This document shows positions 1 to 5,219 of a stretch of DNA of 5,358 nt, piece after piece. The position numbers were made by a program, and so were the translations under genes. The stretch comes from Woeseia sp. GTDB lineage: Bacteria; Pseudomonadota; Gammaproteobacteria; Steroidobacterales; Woeseiaceae. Under the pieces are notes generated by a model. That model was not told where the DNA came from. It saw only the letters and a list, made by a program, of their open reading frames with translations, and made no database searches. The stretch is from NCBI GenBank assembly GCA_018701055.1, contig JABIUH010000491.1:1-5358 (forward strand), given 5' to 3'. Each line of letters opens with the position of its first letter. Within the stretch, counting starts at the first letter, position 1.

Positions 1-2
1 CC

Positions 3-161
3 GATCTGAAACTCTATGCATCGAGTGACACCCGCGAAAGGCCTGCGTACCCGGATGTTGGTCGTGATGGCATACAACGCAGAACCGGGTATCCCACTTT
101 CAGAATCGGCGCGAATGACATTCTACGGTCGGCTCAGCTAAATCAGCTAGAGAACCTCTGA
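3..161 (+). CDS. Possible C-terminal tail of an unidentified protein (partial, 5' end outside window)
   Basis: Plus frame 3 stays open from the window edge for 52 codons and ends in TGA at 159-161. The other two plus frames stop within the first 30 bases. The visible residues are polar and Arg/Asp/Tyr-rich (for example RRTGYPTFRIGAND), end in LNQLENL, and contain no motif I recognise. If real, this gene converges on the aminotransferase with only 30 bases between their stop codons. The minus strand is also open over part of the stretch, with no convincing start, so coding is only the better of two readings. I cannot suggest a function, and the region could also be non-coding. Confidence 0.35.
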   Translation, partial: DLKLYASSDTRERPAYPDVGRDGIQRRTGYPTFRIGANDILRSAQLNQLENL

Positions 162-191
162 TTAACTATCCAGCATTTTCCTCAAGTTTTA

Positions 192-1373
192 CTAGAGGAC
201 CGAGGCGATCGACTGGGCAAGATACTCGACATTTCCCGAAGTAATACCGCAAACATTGATACGACTCGACCCAACCATATAAACGCCACGCTCGCCTTTT
301 AACCTCTCGACTTGTTCCGCCGTCACACCGAGATAGCAAAACATTCCAGTTGTGCGCAAAACGTGCGAGAAATCGTGATCTGGTGCAGCGTCAGATAGTG
401 CGGACACCAATAGCTGCCGCATCTCTTTTAGTCGATCACGCATCCCGACCAACTCCTCCAGCCACTCATGTCGCAATGCCGGGTCACCCAGAATATGCGA
501 GACAATCGCCGCGCCATGATCGGGCGGTAGCGAATACATCGTTCGCACCGTCGACAATGCCTGACTCAGAGTAGTATTGGCCGTTACCTCATCTGCCGCG
601 ATAAACGACAGCGCACCAACGCGGTCGCGATAGAGTCCGAAGTTCTTTGAACAGGACTGCGTGACAATCATTTCCGGTACACGCTCGATCAACATGCGCA
701 CACCGTATGCGTCATCATCCAAATTCTCGGAAAACCCCTGATAGGCCAAATCAACGAAAGGGACCAATTGTCGAGCGGCGGCGACATCCGCAACCTGATT
801 CCATTGCGCGGGTGACAGGTCCATACCCGTGGGGTTGTGGCAGCATCCATGCAGCAGAACAATATCGCCCGTTGCAGCTTTTTGCAGTGACTCCAGCATC
901 GCGTCGAAACGTATCGAATGACTATCGAGATCGTAGTAAGGATACGACTGCAGTTTGATGCCAGCCTCTCCTAACAACGGCGCGTGATTGTTCCACGTTG
1001 GATCACTCATCCACAGGCAGACTTCCGGGTTTGCTATCCGCACGACCTCGGCAGCAACACGCAACGCACCTGACCCACCCGGAGATTGCAGTGTTGTAAT
1101 TCGGCCGTCGCTGGCAGCAGCACCGAACACCAACTTTTGGATGGCATCACAAAACGCAATGTCGCCGCGTGAGCCCAAATATGCCTTGCTGGATTGCGTG
1201 CCGACCAACCAGTGTTCGGCCTTTTTGACACTGTTCAGTATTGGTGTATCACCAGCCGCATTTCGGTAAACGCCAACGCCAAGATCGACTTTTTCGGCAC
1301 GCGGGTCGTTTTTATACTCGCCGATGAGCTTGAGAATTGCATCTGCCGGCTTCGGTTCAAGTCGCTCGAACAA
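192..1373 (-). CDS. Class I aspartate / aromatic amino acid aminotransferase
   Basis: This is a cytoplasmic PLP enzyme that exchanges the amino group of aspartate or aromatic amino acids with 2-oxoglutarate. The 393 residues match the usual length of the AspC/TyrB family (about 396). Visible landmarks are the N-terminal LGVGVYRN segment (31-38), Y65 in KAYLG, W127 in SDPTW, N180 in HGCCHNPTG, D208 and Y211 in the VDLAYQG stretch, the Schiff-base lysine K243 in SCSKNFGLYRDRVG, R251, R277 in VRTMYSLPPDHGAA, and the carboxylate-binding R371 in SSRINVCGI. All catalytic positions appear intact. The start is TTG (1371-1373). A GGAG lies 7 nt upstream, and an in-frame TAA lies six codons upstream with no ATG between, so the start is well constrained. 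Motifs cannot separate aspartate from aromatic preference, so no symbol is given. It stands alone on its strand and is not visibly linked to the formate genes. Confidence 0.95.
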   Translation of the reverse strand: MFERLEPKPADAILKLIGEYKNDPRAEKVDLGVGVYRNAAGDTPILNSVKKAEHWLVGTQSSKAYLGSRGDIAFCDAIQKLVFGAAASDGRITTLQSPGGSGALRVAAEVVRIANPEVCLWMSDPTWNNHAPLLGEAGIKLQSYPYYDLDSHSIRFDAMLESLQKAATGDIVLLHGCCHNPTGMDLSPAQWNQVADVAAARQLVPFVDLAYQGFSENLDDDAYGVRMLIERVPEMIVTQSCSKNFGLYRDRVGALSFIAADEVTANTTLSQALSTVRTMYSLPPDHGAAIVSHILGDPALRHEWLEELVGMRDRLKEMRQLLVSALSDAAPDHDFSHVLRTTGMFCYLGVTAEQVERLKGERGVYMVGSSRINVCGITSGNVEYLAQSIASVL

Positions 1374-1408
1374 AGGTCTGCTCCACAGTTAAATGCAGAA
1401 AAATCAGA

Positions 1409-1445
1409 AGCACAAATTGTACACGCACGCGGTCGGAACTGAAGC
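1409..1445 (-). promoter_or_regulatory. Putative sigma70-type promoter of the aminotransferase gene
   Basis: On the minus strand a TACAAT (plus 1416-1421) matches the -10 consensus at five of six positions. A weak -35 candidate, TTCAGT (plus 1438-1443), lies 16 nt upstream of it. Initiation near 1409 would give a leader of about 35 nt before the TTG start, containing the GGAG ribosome site. The -35 match is poor (three of six), so this is only a plausible promoter. I see no convincing TyrR box around it. Confidence 0.35.
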
Positions 1446-1453
1446 GCTACTGA

Positions 1454-1603
1454 CTATCCGTTGCCATCCGAATTAATTACTGCGCTTTTGATTTGATTCC
1501 AAAATCGCCCGCTCAACACAAACAATGGCACCGTTACAATATGAATGAGCAGATATCGCCGATCGGCGTGATTTCTTTGGAATTCGGACCCATTAATTTT
1601 CAT
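1454..1603 (-). pseudogene. Short ORF, possible decayed N-terminal fragment of a DUF962/Mpo1-like membrane protein
   Basis: From the ATG at 1601-1603 the minus strand encodes 49 residues ending in TAG. Residues 8-32 (F-Q-R-N-H ... L-L-I-H-I-V-T-V-P-L-F-V-L-S-G) recall, from memory, the start of DUF962/Mpo1-like proteins: an aromatic residue, a polar H-rich stretch, a conserved His, then a hydrophobic VPL segment. Those proteins are far longer and have several membrane helices. Here the sequence becomes polar after the first hydrophobic stretch and stops, and I could not find a continuation in another frame. No Shine-Dalgarno is seen before the ATG. Reading further upstream to 1675 would cross the terminator hairpin, so that longer form is unlikely. 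It may be a gene relic, a small real membrane peptide, or chance. Confidence 0.25.
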
Positions 1604-1634
1604 TGAGCGACCCGGGAAAATTTGAGCGAACCCA

Positions 1635-1668
1635 GAAATGAAAATCCCGCCGATTGTCAAGCGGGATT
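1635..1668 (-). terminator. Intrinsic terminator of the HiPIP gene
   Basis: A perfect 8-bp stem, AATCCCGC (1643-1650) with GCGGGATT (1661-1668), encloses a 10-nt loop. Read on the minus strand, the stem runs into TTTTCATTTC, giving a U-rich tail. The plus-strand side has no T-run, so the element is directional. The stem begins 24 nt after the HiPIP stop codon, which is a typical position. It separates HiPIP transcription from the aminotransferase gene downstream. Confidence 0.75.
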
Positions 1669-1691
1669 CAATCAATCAATTGCGGTCGCGA

Positions 1692-2030
1692 TCAGGCTTT
1701 AGGGGCCCACACTGAACACCAACCAGCCGAATTCACCAGTTTGCCAGGGAATATCTGACACGGACGCCAGGCTTCGCCATCTGCACCCTGAACCAGCGCG
1801 CAGTTTGCGCAGGTTTGATCGGTTGCCGGGTTAGCACGTGCGCTTGCATCAACACTGCTCGCGTCGTGCACGTACTTCATTGCCTGCGCCATCGCCTCAG
1901 ACTCTTCTACCTTTGGCATGTCCTGGGCCATCGCTTCCTGACCGGGTCGCATCATGCAGCCGGCAGCGGCAACCGCTGAGAGCTGGATAAACTGACGTCT
2001 TGCAATCTTGTTACTTGAACTCGTACTCAA
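1692..2030 (-). CDS. High-potential iron-sulfur protein (HiPIP), Tat-exported
   Basis: This is a small periplasmic one-electron carrier with a [4Fe-4S](3+/2+) cluster. HiPIPs commonly shuttle electrons between the bc1 complex and oxidases, reaction centres or other reductases. The 112 residues comprise a Tat signal (R11-R12 in ARRQFIQLSA, then an Ala-rich core), a probable cleavage after AMA at 33-35, and a mature domain of about 77 residues. The cluster ligands are C74, C77, C91 and C105 (CX2CX13CX13C), with the family landmarks Y53 in KYVHDAS, CANCALVQG and the GWCSVWAPK end. C25 in AAAGC looks loosely like a lipobox, so membrane anchoring is an alternative. The start is TTG (2028-2030), with GAGGAG six nt upstream. 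An upstream in-frame TGA with no ATG between supports this choice. The gene is monocistronic between a divergent promoter region and its own terminator. Confidence 0.95.
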   Translation of the reverse strand: MSTSSSNKIARRQFIQLSAVAAAGCMMRPGQEAMAQDMPKVEESEAMAQAMKYVHDASSVDASARANPATDQTCANCALVQGADGEAWRPCQIFPGKLVNSAGWCSVWAPKA

Positions 2031-2138
2031 GGGGTTCTCCTCAAAGTTTTCTGGAATTTGTACCCGAGACTCGCCTCAGGCGTCGCGTATGTTAATCGAT
2101 TGTGCTCCATCTGCGTAGCCGTTTTTTTAGTCGTATCG

Positions 2139-2177
2139 TTATTGAGAATCGTTCGCATTTTAATTGAAACTCAATAA
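2139..2177. repeat. 8-bp inverted repeat with arms 31 bp apart, left arm overlapping the Fur-like site
   Basis: TTATTGAG (2139-2146) and CTCAATAA (2170-2177) are perfect reverse complements separated by 23 nt. The arm centres are 31 bp apart, about three helical turns, so both face the same side of the DNA. A smaller inverted repeat, ATTGA-AAC-TCAAT (2163-2175), overlaps the right arm. The arms are AT-rich and the loop long, so a protein-binding operator is more likely than an RNA hairpin. Confidence 0.45.
2141..2159. promoter_or_regulatory. Fur-box-like operator in the HiPIP / peptidase divergent region
   Basis: The 19-mer beginning ATTGAGAATCG matches 16 of 19 positions of the Fur operator form AATGAGAATCATTCTCATT, compared by eye. 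Its left half TGAGAAT is perfect; the right half is weaker. It lies 111 bp upstream of the HiPIP start and about 225 bp upstream of the peptidase start. Control of the iron-containing HiPIP is therefore the simpler reading. I could not place a confident HiPIP promoter next to it. Confidence 0.5.
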
Positions 2178-2288
2178 AATACGTTACGGGTAGCTCGAGC
2201 GAGATGATACGGTATAAACCTGAACTGCAGCAGAACAAGCGCACCTTTTGGCGTCAATTCTAGGTCTGGAATCGACCATATAACGACA

Positions 2289-2310
2289 AAATGTGAACGC
2301 AATCACAAAC
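2289..2310. promoter_or_regulatory. CRP-family binding site upstream of the peptidase gene
   Basis: TGTGA (2292-2296), a 6-nt spacer and TCACA (2303-2307) form a perfect CRP consensus core, with A-rich flanks on the left. The centre lies between 2299 and 2300. Relative to the predicted -10 at 2347-2352, this places the site about 60 bp upstream of the expected start point, close to the -61.5 class I activation position known for E. coli CRP. A CRP homologue such as Vfr would recognise the same core. Confidence 0.65.
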
Positions 2311-2321
2311 CCATGTTCAAA

Positions 2322-2352
2322 TTCAGTCAGGTTTTCCGCGCTACGGCATAAT
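2322..2352 (+). promoter_or_regulatory. Putative activator-dependent promoter of the peptidase gene
   Basis: CATAAT (2347-2352) matches the -10 consensus at five of six positions. The -35 region is poor: TTCAGT at 2322-2327 with a 19-nt spacer is the best candidate. A weak -35 combined with a well-placed CRP site fits activator dependence. The predicted start near 2359 would give a leader of about 26 nt before the TTG start. The rest of 2031-2384 holds the Fur-like site and inverted repeat listed separately and a small CGCCT-C-AGGCG palindrome at 2072-2082. I see no small gene in it. Confidence 0.4.
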
Positions 2353-2384
2353 TAGCGCCTATCCTAATCTGGACGATAGATACT

Positions 2385-3839
2385 TTGAGCATACGACAGC
2401 CTCTGATTCTGAAGATTCTGTGCACATTGGGTCTAGTTTGGATGACGAGCACGGCGTACGCCGCGAACGTCACGCACTACTACACAATTTCAGTCGATTA
2501 TTCGCTTAATCGACTTTCGGTTGAGGCTCGCTTTAGCCATCCAGTTTCCAGTATCACCGCGAGATCCCGCAGCGCAGGTCGATTTCTTTCCGATGTAAGA
2601 GGTTGCGGCAAGTCTCCGAATATACGCATGCGAAATCGGCGCATGATGTTGCCTGATGGGGGCATTCGCTGCCTGAATTACACTGTGGATCTTGATCGCG
2701 TAGCCAAGGAATACCGTGGCGCGAAAAATTTAAGCGCGCAAAATATCGTCGCATCGCCTTCTTACTGGATGTGGCGGCCAGAACTGACCAATGGCAACAA
2801 AATCCATGTCACCTTTCGCATGCCCGAAAGCGTTCAAGTGTCCGTGCCCTGGCAACCAATAGATGCTGATGAAAACACTTACATCGTCGGCGGTTCCCCC
2901 GAAAGTGCCAACGCACCGGCCATTTTTGGCAAATTCGACTACCGCGAAATCGAAGTGCCGGGATCCGTCATCCGGTTGAGCATCGTATCCGGCGACAAAG
3001 CCATGAATAACGAGGCCATCGCCAGGTGGATTCGAGCAACGACGACCGATGTCAGTTTGGTCTATGGCCGGTTTCCAAATCCATCGCCACAGGTCGTGGT
3101 CTACCCGGCGAGCAGCTCGCGTGGCGGCGTGGGTTTTGGTCGCGTAGTACGCGACGGCGGGGAAAGCGTTGAACTACTCATTAATCCTGACGATGACGTA
3201 GCAACATTCTTTGATGATTGGACCGCAACTCACGAATTTAGCCACATGCTCTTACCCTATCTCAGTTCCGAATATCATTGGATATCAGAAGGGTTTTCGC
3301 AGTACTACCAAAATATTTTACTGACTCGTGTCGGCACTTATGATGCGGAACGAATGTGGCAAAACTTGTATGCGGGGTTTGAACGCGGTCGGAAGTCGCA
3401 TCCGGAATTGTCACCTAACCAGGCAACGAGCGGAAGCATCCGCTCAAGCCGAATGAAGGTCTATTGGAGCGGAGCGGCGTTGGCACTCATGGCCGATGTT
3501 GAATTGCGCGAGCGTTCCAACGGTGAAGAATCGTTGGACGATGTTCTGGATCGTCTCCAAGCTTGCTGTTTACCGTCGACCCGCACCTGGTCCGGGCTTG
3601 AACTTTTTGCCCAACTCGACACCTTGATCGACGAGCCGCTGTTCGTTCCACTCTACCGGCGTTATGCAGATACGGCCGGTTTTCCAGACACCAGCGAAGT
3701 TTATTCGCGCCTCGGATTGGGCGTCGCTGGCGACAAAGTCCGCATTAAGCGCAATGGCGAGCTGAAATCGATCCGTGACGCGATGACGGTAACTGATTAT
3801 CCGACCGCGCAGCGGCGCAGACAACTCGCAGCCAACTAA
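2385..3839 (+). CDS. Secreted zinc metallopeptidase, gluzincin type (M61/M1-like)
   Basis: This is a predicted exported peptidase of 484 residues. Residues 1-26 are a Sec signal peptide (KILCTLGLVWMTSTAYA, cleavage probably after AYA). Residues 27 to about 200 are beta-rich, resembling the N-terminal domain of M61 proteins, and include C74 and C96, which could form a disulfide. The catalytic core has H283-E284-F-S-H287 (zinc ligands and general base), then the third-ligand motif W299-I-S-E302-G-F with Y307-Y308. Helical segments follow, including YWSGAALALMADVELRER (360-377) and SLDDVLDRL (383-391), which resemble the C-terminal part of M61 peptidases. The HEXXH-to-Glu spacing is 14 residues, unlike the 18 of classical M1. 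Start: TTG at 2385 is the first candidate after the upstream in-frame TAA (2349-2351). The next Met, M20, would destroy the signal peptide. The Shine-Dalgarno is weak (GGA, 11 nt upstream). Substrate is unknown, and the family assignment is by motif only. Confidence 0.8.
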   Translation: MSIRQPLILKILCTLGLVWMTSTAYAANVTHYYTISVDYSLNRLSVEARFSHPVSSITARSRSAGRFLSDVRGCGKSPNIRMRNRRMMLPDGGIRCLNYTVDLDRVAKEYRGAKNLSAQNIVASPSYWMWRPELTNGNKIHVTFRMPESVQVSVPWQPIDADENTYIVGGSPESANAPAIFGKFDYREIEVPGSVIRLSIVSGDKAMNNEAIARWIRATTTDVSLVYGRFPNPSPQVVVYPASSSRGGVGFGRVVRDGGESVELLINPDDDVATFFDDWTATHEFSHMLLPYLSSEYHWISEGFSQYYQNILLTRVGTYDAERMWQNLYAGFERGRKSHPELSPNQATSGSIRSSRMKVYWSGAALALMADVELRERSNGEESLDDVLDRLQACCLPSTRTWSGLELFAQLDTLIDEPLFVPLYRRYADTAGFPDTSEVYSRLGLGVAGDKVRIKRNGELKSIRDAMTVTDYPTAQRRRQLAAN

Positions 3840-3848
3840 GCACTCTCT

Positions 3849-3868
3849 GTCGCGATATACTGTGCGAC
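3849..3868 (+). promoter_or_regulatory. Inverted repeat around a -10-like element upstream of fdhD
   Basis: In the 50-nt gap between the peptidase stop and fdhD, GTCGC (3849-3853) and GCGAC (3864-3868) form a perfect 5-bp inverted repeat with a 10-nt centre. Inside it, TATACT (3856-3861) matches the -10 consensus at five of six positions. No -35 is apparent upstream. It could be an operator over an fdhD promoter or a weak hairpin after the peptidase gene; no T-run follows. Cotranscription of fdhD with the peptidase gene remains possible. Confidence 0.3.
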
Positions 3869-3889
3869 TGATTTGCCGGCGGTAAGACC

Positions 3890-4756
3890 ATGTCCAGTCA
3901 CAGCCACGTCGTTAATATTCATAAAGTTGACGCCACTCACACGAAAACCCAATCCGACCACGTCGCGGTCGAAGAACCGCTGGAAATTCAACTGGTATCG
4001 GCGGGTGCGGAGGGTGCGGCAGCGAAATCAGTTTCGATCACCATGCGCACTCCGGGGCACGACCACGAGCTCGCACTTGGTTTCCTGTACACCGAGGGAA
4101 TCATCGATTCCTATCAGCAGATTGCCGCCGTCGAATCTATTGGCGAGATTGAAGCGGTGTCGGGGTACAAAAATATTGTCCGTGTAGAGATCGACGCGGC
4201 CATCGATCTTCAGCTCGAGCGCTTGGAGCGACACTTTTATACGACATCCAGCTGCGGCGTTTGCGGCAAGGCATCGCTCGATGCTCTACGAGTAACCGGC
4301 CAAAAGTCGCTGGCAGAACAAGAAACGACGTTTCCCAGGCAAACCTTGATCGAAATGCCAGGCCGAGTCCGTACACTACAACCGCTATTTAGCAAAACGG
4401 GTGGACTGCACGCCGCCGCAATTTTCGGTTCGGATGGTGAAATCAGGGTCGTGCGAGAGGATGTTGGACGGCACAATGCGACCGACAAGGCCATCGGAGC
4501 ACTTTTGGCCTCGGGGGAGTTACCGGGACATCAGTTTGGTTTGCTGGTTTCGGGTCGAGCCAGCTTCGAACTCATGCAGAAAGCACTGGTTGCGGGCATA
4601 CCGTTCCTGGCAGCGGTCGGCGCACCATCAAGTCTTGCGGTGCAAATGGCCGTTGACTTCGACATGACGCTTGTGGGCTTTCTGCGCAACAACACTTTTA
4701 ATATATACGCGAATCCACAACGGATCAGCGAGGGAGCATCGACAAGTGGCGATTAA
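3890..4756 (+). CDS. fdhD: FdhD, formate dehydrogenase sulfurtransferase / accessory protein
   Basis: FdhD takes sulfur from a cysteine desulfurase (IscS in E. coli) and delivers it to the molybdenum bis-MGD cofactor, which formate dehydrogenase needs for activity. It is cytoplasmic. The 288 residues are near the family's usual length. Visible motifs are E29-P30-L in VEEPLEIQL, TMRTPGHDHELALGFLYTEGII (51-72), the sulfur-relay cysteines C122 and C125 in SSCGVCGK, GGLHAAA (171-177), VREDVGRHNATDKAIG (188-203), SGRASFELMQKA (221-232) and the C-terminal DMTLVGFLR (258-266). All key residues are present. The ATG start has only a weak ribosome site (CGGCGG, about 7 nt upstream). Its last 11 nt overlap the fdsG start, so it leads the formate dehydrogenase cluster rather than sitting inside or after the structural genes. 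In several described fds clusters the equivalent gene (fdsC) is downstream. Confidence 0.97.
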   Translation: MSSHSHVVNIHKVDATHTKTQSDHVAVEEPLEIQLVSAGAEGAAAKSVSITMRTPGHDHELALGFLYTEGIIDSYQQIAAVESIGEIEAVSGYKNIVRVEIDAAIDLQLERLERHFYTTSSCGVCGKASLDALRVTGQKSLAEQETTFPRQTLIEMPGRVRTLQPLFSKTGGLHAAAIFGSDGEIRVVREDVGRHNATDKAIGALLASGELPGHQFGLLVSGRASFELMQKALVAGIPFLAAVGAPSSLAVQMAVDFDMTLVGFLRNNTFNIYANPQRISEGASTSGD

Positions 4757-5219
4757 GTACGACGCTGCAATTGCAACGGAAATTATCAACCAGTTCGGCG
4801 CCGCGCCGGAAATGCTGGTGCAGGTGCTGCATGCGTTTGTGCAACGCTATGGCTACATAAGCGAGGAAGCTATTAAGCAAATCGCGAACGAACTGAATTT
4901 GTCGCGTGCAGACGTTCACGGTGTCGTGAGTTTCTATCATGATTTTAGAACCACACCACCAGGCGACCACATCGTTAAGATCTGTCAGGCCGAAGCGTGT
5001 CAGGCAATGGGGAGTCGCGCGCTAACGGCACACGCCGAAGAAAAACTGGGTATTGAAATGCACGGCACAACGGGGGACGGCAGTCTAAGCCTGGAACCGG
5101 TTTACTGTCTTGGTAATTGCGCCTGCTCGCCTGCCGTAATGATCGACGAAAAAGTCTATGGTCGGGTCAGCGCGAGCGACCTTGATGGTTTAATTGACGC
5201 TTGCGGAGAATCACAATGA
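4746..5219 (+). CDS. fdsG: NAD-dependent formate dehydrogenase gamma subunit (NuoE-like [2Fe-2S] protein)
   Basis: FdsG is the small thioredoxin-fold electron-transfer subunit of the soluble FdsABG formate dehydrogenase and is homologous to NuoE of complex I. With the GTG start at 4746 it has 157 residues. Visible parts are an N-terminal helical domain (about 10-60, with LHAFVQRYGYISEEAI), the hallmark VVSFYHDFRTTPPG (60-73), and the [2Fe-2S] ligands C80 and C85 (CX4C), then C121 and C125 (CX3C, in YCLGNCACSP). Start choice: GTG has AGGGAG at 4731-4736. A longer in-frame form from a TTG at 4671 would add 25 residues with no family similarity, all within fdhD, and is rejected. It overlaps fdhD by 11 nt, and its TGA overlaps the fdsB ATG (ATGA). 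Linkage to fdhD favours formate dehydrogenase over a hydrogenase diaphorase (HoxE) or complex I NuoE. Confidence 0.93.
   Translation: MAIKYDAAIATEIINQFGAAPEMLVQVLHAFVQRYGYISEEAIKQIANELNLSRADVHGVVSFYHDFRTTPPGDHIVKICQAEACQAMGSRALTAHAEEKLGIEMHGTTGDGSLSLEPVYCLGNCACSPAVMIDEKVYGRVSASDLDGLIDACGESQ

Noticed and set aside
162..191. Terminator between the converging left-edge tail and the aminotransferase
   Set aside because: Only trivial 4-bp stems are present near here (for example AGAG-AAC-CTCT around 150-159), with no stable stem plus T-run.
707..1442. Plus-strand ORFs opposite the aminotransferase
   Set aside because: They are antisense to intact conserved motifs of a class I aminotransferase and show low-complexity, Arg/Pro-rich translations typical of shadow frames.
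1604..1675. N-terminal extension of the 1454-1603 ORF
   Set aside because: It is translated directly from the terminator hairpin after the HiPIP gene, so the open frame there is incidental.
1669..1680. TCAA/ATCA short tandem pattern next to the terminator
   Set aside because: It spans only about three units of 4 nt and has no flanking structure, so chance is sufficient.
2192..2199. GCTCGAGC palindrome in the divergent region
   Set aside because: An 8-bp palindrome alone is too short to support an operator and has no second copy nearby.
3570..3824. 84-codon minus-strand ORF inside the peptidase gene
   Set aside because: It lies antisense to a well-supported coding region, has no recognisable motif, and is best explained as a coding shadow.
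4028..4494. Several 68-85-codon minus-strand ORFs inside fdhD
   Set aside because: They overlap one another and the strongly supported fdhD, with no motifs or ribosome sites. They are shadows.
4671..4745. Longer fdsG form starting at an in-frame TTG
   Set aside because: The extra 25 residues lie wholly inside fdhD in another frame and resemble no NuoE-type N-terminus. The GTG at 4746 has a ribosome site and gives the usual family length.
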